Both the position numbers and the translations under genes were made by a program. DNA of 9,427 nucleotides, from positions 1 through 9,427 of the forward strand of contig CABQBF010000098.1 in the NCBI GenBank assembly GCA_902462325.1, given 5' to 3'. Source of the DNA: an uncultured Peptococcaceae bacterium (GTDB taxonomy: Bacteria > Bacillota > Peptococcia > Peptococcales > Peptococcaceae). Below, piece after piece: positions 5,722-9,427 of the stretch. Below the pieces are notes generated by a model. That model did not search any database, had not been told where the DNA came from, and saw only the letters and a list, made by a program, of their open reading frames with translations. How positions within the stretch are numbered: position 1 is the first letter of the stretch; every line of letters starts with the position of its first letter.

Positions 5722-7512
5722 ATGCACACACAAACAAGAAATGCCGGCTGGTTTGCCTGCTTATTGGCTTATGCTAAGGACAGTCGCGGAAAGCTGATTG
5801 GTTCGGTAGTGCTATCCATCACCAGTGTGATTGCTGGCTTGCTGCCCTATTATTGCATGTTTCGCCTGATTGCGGCCTTTGTGGATAACGCGCTATCCAC
5901 CGGGCTGATTTTGCGTTGGTGCGGGCTGGCATTGCTGGCCTATGGTATCAAGGTGGTGTTTTTTGGTTTGTCTACCGGCTTATCCCACTATACAGCCTAT
6001 CATATTTTAGAAAATCTGCGGCTGCAGGTGGCCAATCGGTTTCTGCACGCGCCGTTAGGGGAGGTGGAGGCCCATTCTATCGGAGAAATCAAAAATATCA
6101 TGGTGGATAAGATTGAGGATATCGAGCCGCCTTTGGCCCATATGATTCCCGAGGGTACCGGTCATTTGCTGCTGCCTGTTGTCAGTCTGCTGGCCTTGGC
6201 GGTTATCGATTGGCGCGTCGCGTTGGCCTCGTTGATTACAGTACCCTTTTCACTGTTTTGCATGGTTTTGACTTTTCAAATCAGCGGGAAAAATTTTGAC
6301 AAGTATAATCAGTCCAATGCCTACATGAACAGCACCATTGTAGAGTATATTGAAGGCATCGAGGTTATCAAGGCCTTTGGCCGGGCCGGGATGTCTTATG
6401 AAAAATATGCCAATGCCATCTTGGATTACAAAACCTTTGTTATAAAGTGGCTCACCTCCACCTGGGTGACCTTTAAGCTGGCCTTTGCCCTGTTTCCCTC
6501 TACGCTGCTGGGTACGCTGCCAATGTGTTTATTTTTGGGTGCCAACGGCGCAATCACAGCGGCAGAGGCTACGCTATGCATAATGCTGTCTATGTCTATG
6601 GTGAGCTCGCTGGCCAAGCTGGAGGTATTCAGCAACAGCATAAAGCAGGTGCAGATGACTGTGGAGGAGCTGCAGCAATATCTGGAGATGGAGGCGCTGC
6701 CGGAACCGCAGACACCGGCGGCGTTGGCGGGCTATGGAGTGCGGCTACAGGATGTGCGGTTCTCCTATACAGGCGCAGCGGGACAGGAAGTACTGCACGG
6801 CATCAGCTTGACCTTGCCGCAAGGCAGCTTTACTGCGCTGGTAGGGCCTTCCGGCAGTGGAAAATCTACAGTGGCCAAGCTGATTGCCCGCTTTTGGGAT
6901 GTTACAGCAGGCAGCATTACCATCGGCGGCGTAGATATCAAGACTATGCCGCTGAAGCAATTGGCTGATACGGTCAGCTTTGTAACCCAGGACAATTTTC
7001 TGTTTGGATGCTCGCTGAAAGAAAATATTCGGTTAGGACGGCCTAATGCCAGCGATGACGAGGTGGTTGCCGCAGCGCGGGCAGCGCAATGTGAGGATTT
7101 TATTTTAAAGCTGCCATTGGGATACGATACACCGGCAGGGGAAGCGGGCAAACGGCTTTCCGGCGGTGAAAAACAACGCATTGCTATCGCTCGTATGATT
7201 TTAAAGGATGCGCCTATCGTTATTTTGGATGAGGCTACAGCCTTCACCGATCCAGAGAATGAGGAAAAAATTCAGCAGAGTATTGCCGCGCTGTCTAAGG
7301 GCAAAACACTGCTGGTAATTGCCCACCGGCTCTCGACGATACAAAAAGCGGACAATATTATTGTACTGCAAAAGGGCAGTATTGTAGCGCAGGGCAAACA
7401 AAGCGCACTGCTGGACCATTGTCCCCTTTATCGGGATCTGTGGCAGGCGCATATCGGCGCTAAAGATTGGGCGGTTTCTGTCGCCGGAAAGGGGGAAACA
7501 AAGTATGTTTAA
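5722..7512 (+). CDS. ABC half-transporter, A-type subunit of pair 2 (YbtP/IrtA-like)
   Basis: This 596-aa protein fuses a six-helix membrane domain (likely helices near 25-53, 65-85, 147-163, 166-187, 250-273 and 281-298) to a nucleotide-binding domain from about 340. ATPase motifs are Walker A GPSGSGKST at 375-383, Q-loop Q423, X-loop E474, signature LSGGEKQR at 479-486, Walker B D503 with catalytic E504 and H-loop H535. The D-loop region reads AFTD (507-510), where the other three ABC proteins have ASVD. Residues 135-144 (EPPLAHMIPE) match the A-type motif of ABC gene 1, and both proteins share the GKQ-ALL-CPLY pattern near the C terminus. Its C-terminal tail is about 15 residues longer than that of gene 1. 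It overlaps the partner gene by 8 nt, implying coupled translation and a fixed heterodimer. The upstream AraC regulator is the likely activator. Siderophore-type import is the favoured analogy; export of a toxic compound is not excluded. Confidence 0.92.
   Translation: MHTQTRNAGWFACLLAYAKDSRGKLIGSVVLSITSVIAGLLPYYCMFRLIAAFVDNALSTGLILRWCGLALLAYGIKVVFFGLSTGLSHYTAYHILENLRLQVANRFLHAPLGEVEAHSIGEIKNIMVDKIEDIEPPLAHMIPEGTGHLLLPVVSLLALAVIDWRVALASLITVPFSLFCMVLTFQISGKNFDKYNQSNAYMNSTIVEYIEGIEVIKAFGRAGMSYEKYANAILDYKTFVIKWLTSTWVTFKLAFALFPSTLLGTLPMCLFLGANGAITAAEATLCIMLSMSMVSSLAKLEVFSNSIKQVQMTVEELQQYLEMEALPEPQTPAALAGYGVRLQDVRFSYTGAAGQEVLHGISLTLPQGSFTALVGPSGSGKSTVAKLIARFWDVTAGSITIGGVDIKTMPLKQLADTVSFVTQDNFLFGCSLKENIRLGRPNASDDEVVAAARAAQCEDFILKLPLGYDTPAGEAGKRLSGGEKQRIAIARMILKDAPIVILDEATAFTDPENEEKIQQSIAALSKGKTLLVIAHRLSTIQKADNIIVLQKGSIVAQGKQSALLDHCPLYRDLWQAHIGAKDWAVSVAGKGETKYV
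7488..7495 (+). promoter_or_regulatory. Ribosome binding site of ABC gene 4, inside ABC gene 3
   Basis: AAAGGGGG lies 9 nt before ATG 7505 and is wholly inside the last codons of ABC gene 3. Ribosomes finishing gene 3 at 7512 pass over the gene 4 start, as expected for translational coupling. Confidence 0.7.
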
Positions 7513-9265
7513 GACGATAAAACGGATTATAAATTGGTGTGGCAAATGGAAGGGAAATCTGTATATTGGATTTGTATTTTCCTTTTTTTCTACCTGGTTT
7601 GCTGCCTTGCCGGTGATGGTGGCGGCTTATACTGTGGGACTTTTACTGGAGGCTGCCCGCGGCAATGGGGTGTTTGCTGTCAACTGGATTTGGCTTAGCT
7701 TTGTCCTCATAGCAGGTCTGATTTTCCTGCGGTTTTTGTTCGACTACCTGCGGGCCAAATTTCAAGAAACCATCAGCTATGAGCTGGCGGCGCGGGACCG
7801 TCTGGCCATCGGAGAGGCCCTGAAGCGGGTTTCTCTGGGCTATTTTCAGCAGGTCAATACCGGCAATATTTTAAATTCCATTACCACCGGCCTGCATACG
7901 CTGGAAAATATGGGGATGCGAATGATTGACAATTTTGTGGGCGGGTATCTGAACTTTCTGGTCATTTTTCTTTGCTTGCTGATTATCAATCCGCTGGTTT
8001 CGTTGATTGCATTGGCAGGTGCGGCGTTGTCTTTTCTGTTTTTGCTGCTGATTTCCAAGCACAGCGTCAAAAATGCGCCGGTAGCGGCTAAAGCCGGAAG
8101 GGATTTAACGGCTGCCATCCTAGAATATACGCGGGGCCTGCCGGTGGTGAAATCCTTCGGACAGGACGGCGCTTCTATAGCGGCTCTGTCCAAAGCCTGC
8201 CGGGACAGTCGGGATAGTTGTCTGACCATTGAGTGGGGCTATACCCCTGCCAACTGCCTGCATTTATTGGCGCTGAAGACGGCTTCGGTGGCTCTGGCAG
8301 GAGCAGCCTGCTATCTGGGCATGACAGGTCAGATGGTGTTGCCGCTTATGCTGATGTTTGTCTTTTTCTCTTTTAACATTTTTTCCGGTTTAGAGCCTAT
8401 CAGCGACAGCGCCCATGTGCTGGGTGTGATTGACACAGCCATGGACCAGTTGGAGGCTTTAAAGGCCAACAATTATATTGATAAGGACGGCAGGGATATT
8501 CCTTTGACTGCATTTGACGTAGCCTTTCAGCATGTGGATTTCAGTTATGGCGAAAGAAAAATTTTGCAGGATGTGAGCTTTACTATTCCTGAAAAAACGT
8601 CTACAGCCATAGTCGGGCCGTCGGGCAGCGGGAAAACCACAATTTGCAATCTGATTGCCCGTTTTTACGATGTGGACAGCGGCAGCATACAGGTAGGCGG
8701 CCATGATGTCAGAGAATTGACCTGCGACAGCTTACTGCAGCATATTTCGATGGTCTTCCAGAATGTATATTTGTTTCACGACACTATCCGCAACAACATT
8801 TGCTTTGGCAAGCCGGACGCTACTCAGGAGGAAATGATAGCGGCGGCTCAAAAAGCATGCTGCCACGAGTTTATCATGGCGTTGCCCCAGGGCTATGATA
8901 CAGTCATCGGCGAAGGCGGCAGCACCTTGTCCGGCGGTGAAAAGCAGCGTATCTCCATTGCCAGAGCCATTCTGAAGGACGCGCCCATCATCATTTTAGA
9001 TGAAGCGACAGCCAGCGTGGACCCGGAAAACGAGCATCTCATTCAGGCCGCTATCTCAGAGCTGACCAAAGGGAAAACCATCATCACCATCGCCCACCGG
9101 TTGGCGACCATTGAACAGGCTGATCAAATATTAGTAGTGGAGGACGGCAGGATTGTGCAGCGGGGTACTCATCAGACCTTACTGCAGCAGGAGGGCCGTT
9201 ACCGCAGCTTTGTAGAAATCCGACAGCGGGTAGAGGGCTGGAATTTAGGCGAAGCGAATAAGTAA
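7505..9265 (+). CDS. ABC half-transporter, B-type subunit of pair 2 (YbtQ/IrtB-like)
   Basis: This 586-aa protein has a membrane domain (likely helices near 18-48, 61-80, 141-162, 164-184, 250-275 and 278-300) and a nucleotide-binding domain from about 338. Motifs are Walker A GPSGSGKTT at 371-379, Q-loop Q419, signature LSGGEKQR at 475-482, Walker B D499 with catalytic E500, X-loop E470 and H-loop H531; all are canonical. It is the paralogue of ABC gene 2: the ATPase domains match over most of their length, including FTIPEKT, MVFQNVYLF and ACCHEFIM, while the membrane domains are far less alike (for example GYF-x4-GNI is kept). Conserved ATPase domains with divergent membrane domains suggest the two transporters handle different compounds. 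The start overlaps the gene 3 stop by 8 nt. The product should pair with the 5722-7512 protein in the cytoplasmic membrane. It is the last gene in the window. Confidence 0.92.
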   Translation: MFKTIKRIINWCGKWKGNLYIGFVFSFFSTWFAALPVMVAAYTVGLLLEAARGNGVFAVNWIWLSFVLIAGLIFLRFLFDYLRAKFQETISYELAARDRLAIGEALKRVSLGYFQQVNTGNILNSITTGLHTLENMGMRMIDNFVGGYLNFLVIFLCLLIINPLVSLIALAGAALSFLFLLLISKHSVKNAPVAAKAGRDLTAAILEYTRGLPVVKSFGQDGASIAALSKACRDSRDSCLTIEWGYTPANCLHLLALKTASVALAGAACYLGMTGQMVLPLMLMFVFFSFNIFSGLEPISDSAHVLGVIDTAMDQLEALKANNYIDKDGRDIPLTAFDVAFQHVDFSYGERKILQDVSFTIPEKTSTAIVGPSGSGKTTICNLIARFYDVDSGSIQVGGHDVRELTCDSLLQHISMVFQNVYLFHDTIRNNICFGKPDATQEEMIAAAQKACCHEFIMALPQGYDTVIGEGGSTLSGGEKQRISIARAILKDAPIIILDEATASVDPENEHLIQAAISELTKGKTIITIAHRLATIEQADQILVVEDGRIVQRGTHQTLLQQEGRYRSFVEIRQRVEGWNLGEANK

Positions 9266-9268
9266 ACC

Positions 9269-9293
9269 ACAGAAAGCCATGATGCTGTTTTTT
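9269..9293 (+). terminator. Possible weak terminator after ABC gene 4
   Basis: ACAG (9269-9272) can pair with CTGT (9285-9288), followed by a run of six Ts (9288-9293). The stem is only 4 bp, so only the T-tract and the position, 3 nt after the stop, really support it. I see no better rightward terminator before the window ends. Confidence 0.25.
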
Positions 9294-9346
9294 AAGGTTA
9301 TATATTTTGCTCTGGCGCATTTGTGTTTCTTCCTAGGGGAAATTAT

Positions 9347-9388
9347 AAAAAGAAAGGGCAGTACCAAATATATGATATGCTCCCCTTT
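9347..9388 (-). terminator. Candidate terminator for leftward transcription from beyond the window
   Basis: Arms 9353-9361 (AAAGGGCAG) and 9380-9388 (CTCCCCTTT) pair with one central mismatch around an 18-base AT-rich loop. On the minus strand the second arm is followed by C and five Ts (9351-9347), as in an intrinsic terminator; on the plus strand no T-tract follows. It implies a convergent gene to the right of the window, which cannot be seen. Confidence 0.4.
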
Positions 9389-9391
9389 AGG

Positions 9392-9419
9392 TAGACAGTT
9401 GAAATAATAAAACTGTTTA
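9392..9419. repeat. Inverted repeat near the right window edge
   Basis: TAGACAGTT (9392-9400) and AACTGTTTA (9411-9419) pair over 9 bp with one G-T pair around a 10-base AT-only-but-one centre. No strong T-tract follows. It could be an operator or part of the control region of a gene beyond the edge. It shares AGACAGTT with 864-871 upstream of ABC gene 1. Confidence 0.35.
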
Positions 9420-9427
9420 TCTAGAGG

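Noticed and set aside
6765..7247. 160-codon antisense open frame opposite ABC gene 3, with similar ones opposite the other ABC genes
   Set aside because: These recur opposite the conserved ATPase domains in every copy, with low-complexity, serine- and proline-rich translations and no evident ribosome binding site. They are shadows of the coding strand.
901..9265. Firm annotation as multidrug exporters, or gene symbols ybtP/ybtQ or irtA/irtB
   Set aside because: All four proteins have general exporter-fold ABC motifs; the sequence alone does not fix substrate or direction, and no biosynthesis or receptor gene is present to decide.
61..9427. A Fur box supporting iron control
   Set aside because: I looked for GATAATGATAATCATTATC-like sites in the gaps and found none convincing. 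The AT-rich palindrome at 169-207 has a different pattern (ATAACA-N-TGTTAT). Iron control is therefore only an analogy from the YbtPQ and IrtAB families.

Overview
The window looks like bacterial chromosome, most likely from the Bacillota. Genes carry strong AAAGGAGG-type ribosome binding sites, promoters are sigma-70-like, and spacing is tight. A Negativicutes or clostridial source is plausible, but this is an impression from coding style and gene content, not a demonstrated placement. No mobile element, CRISPR array or phage gene is visible.

Layout. The left edge holds the 5' part of a tRNA-Leu (anticodon CAG) on the minus strand with its own promoter. Everything else reads rightward. Cassette 1 (about 147-4455) is a TetR-family regulator followed by two half-size ABC transporter genes, closed by a convincing intrinsic terminator. 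The regulator has a consensus promoter buried in an elaborate operator. Cassette 2 (about 4460-9265) is an AraC-family regulator followed by a second pair of half-size ABC genes that overlap by 8 nt. The last 162 bases contain only inverted repeats and possible terminators.

How the genes work together. The four ABC proteins (581, 575, 596 and 586 aa) each fuse a six-helix exporter-type membrane domain to one nucleotide-binding domain. By sequence they fall into two types. Genes 1 and 3 share an EPxLAHxIPE motif in the membrane domain (A type). Genes 2 and 4 share a nearly continuous match across the nucleotide-binding domain and the CCHEFIM motif (B type). The locus is therefore two A+B heterodimers side by side, each with its own regulator: one from a TetR repressor family, one from an AraC family. 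Paired half-transporters of this kind with an AraC regulator recall YbtP/YbtQ with YbtA (yersiniabactin uptake) and mycobacterial IrtA/IrtB, which have exporter folds but import ferric siderophores. Drug or peptide export is the alternative. The sequence does not settle direction or substrate: there is no synthetase, substrate-binding protein or recognisable Fur box here.

The most interesting points are the doubled palindromic operator over the tetR promoter, the duplicated A+B pair under two regulator classes, a 19-bp motif shared between the leader of ABC gene 1 and the araC leader, divergence of the D-loop and X-loop in the A-type subunits, and a small hairpin with a T-tract just upstream of ABC gene 3 that could be a terminator or attenuator.
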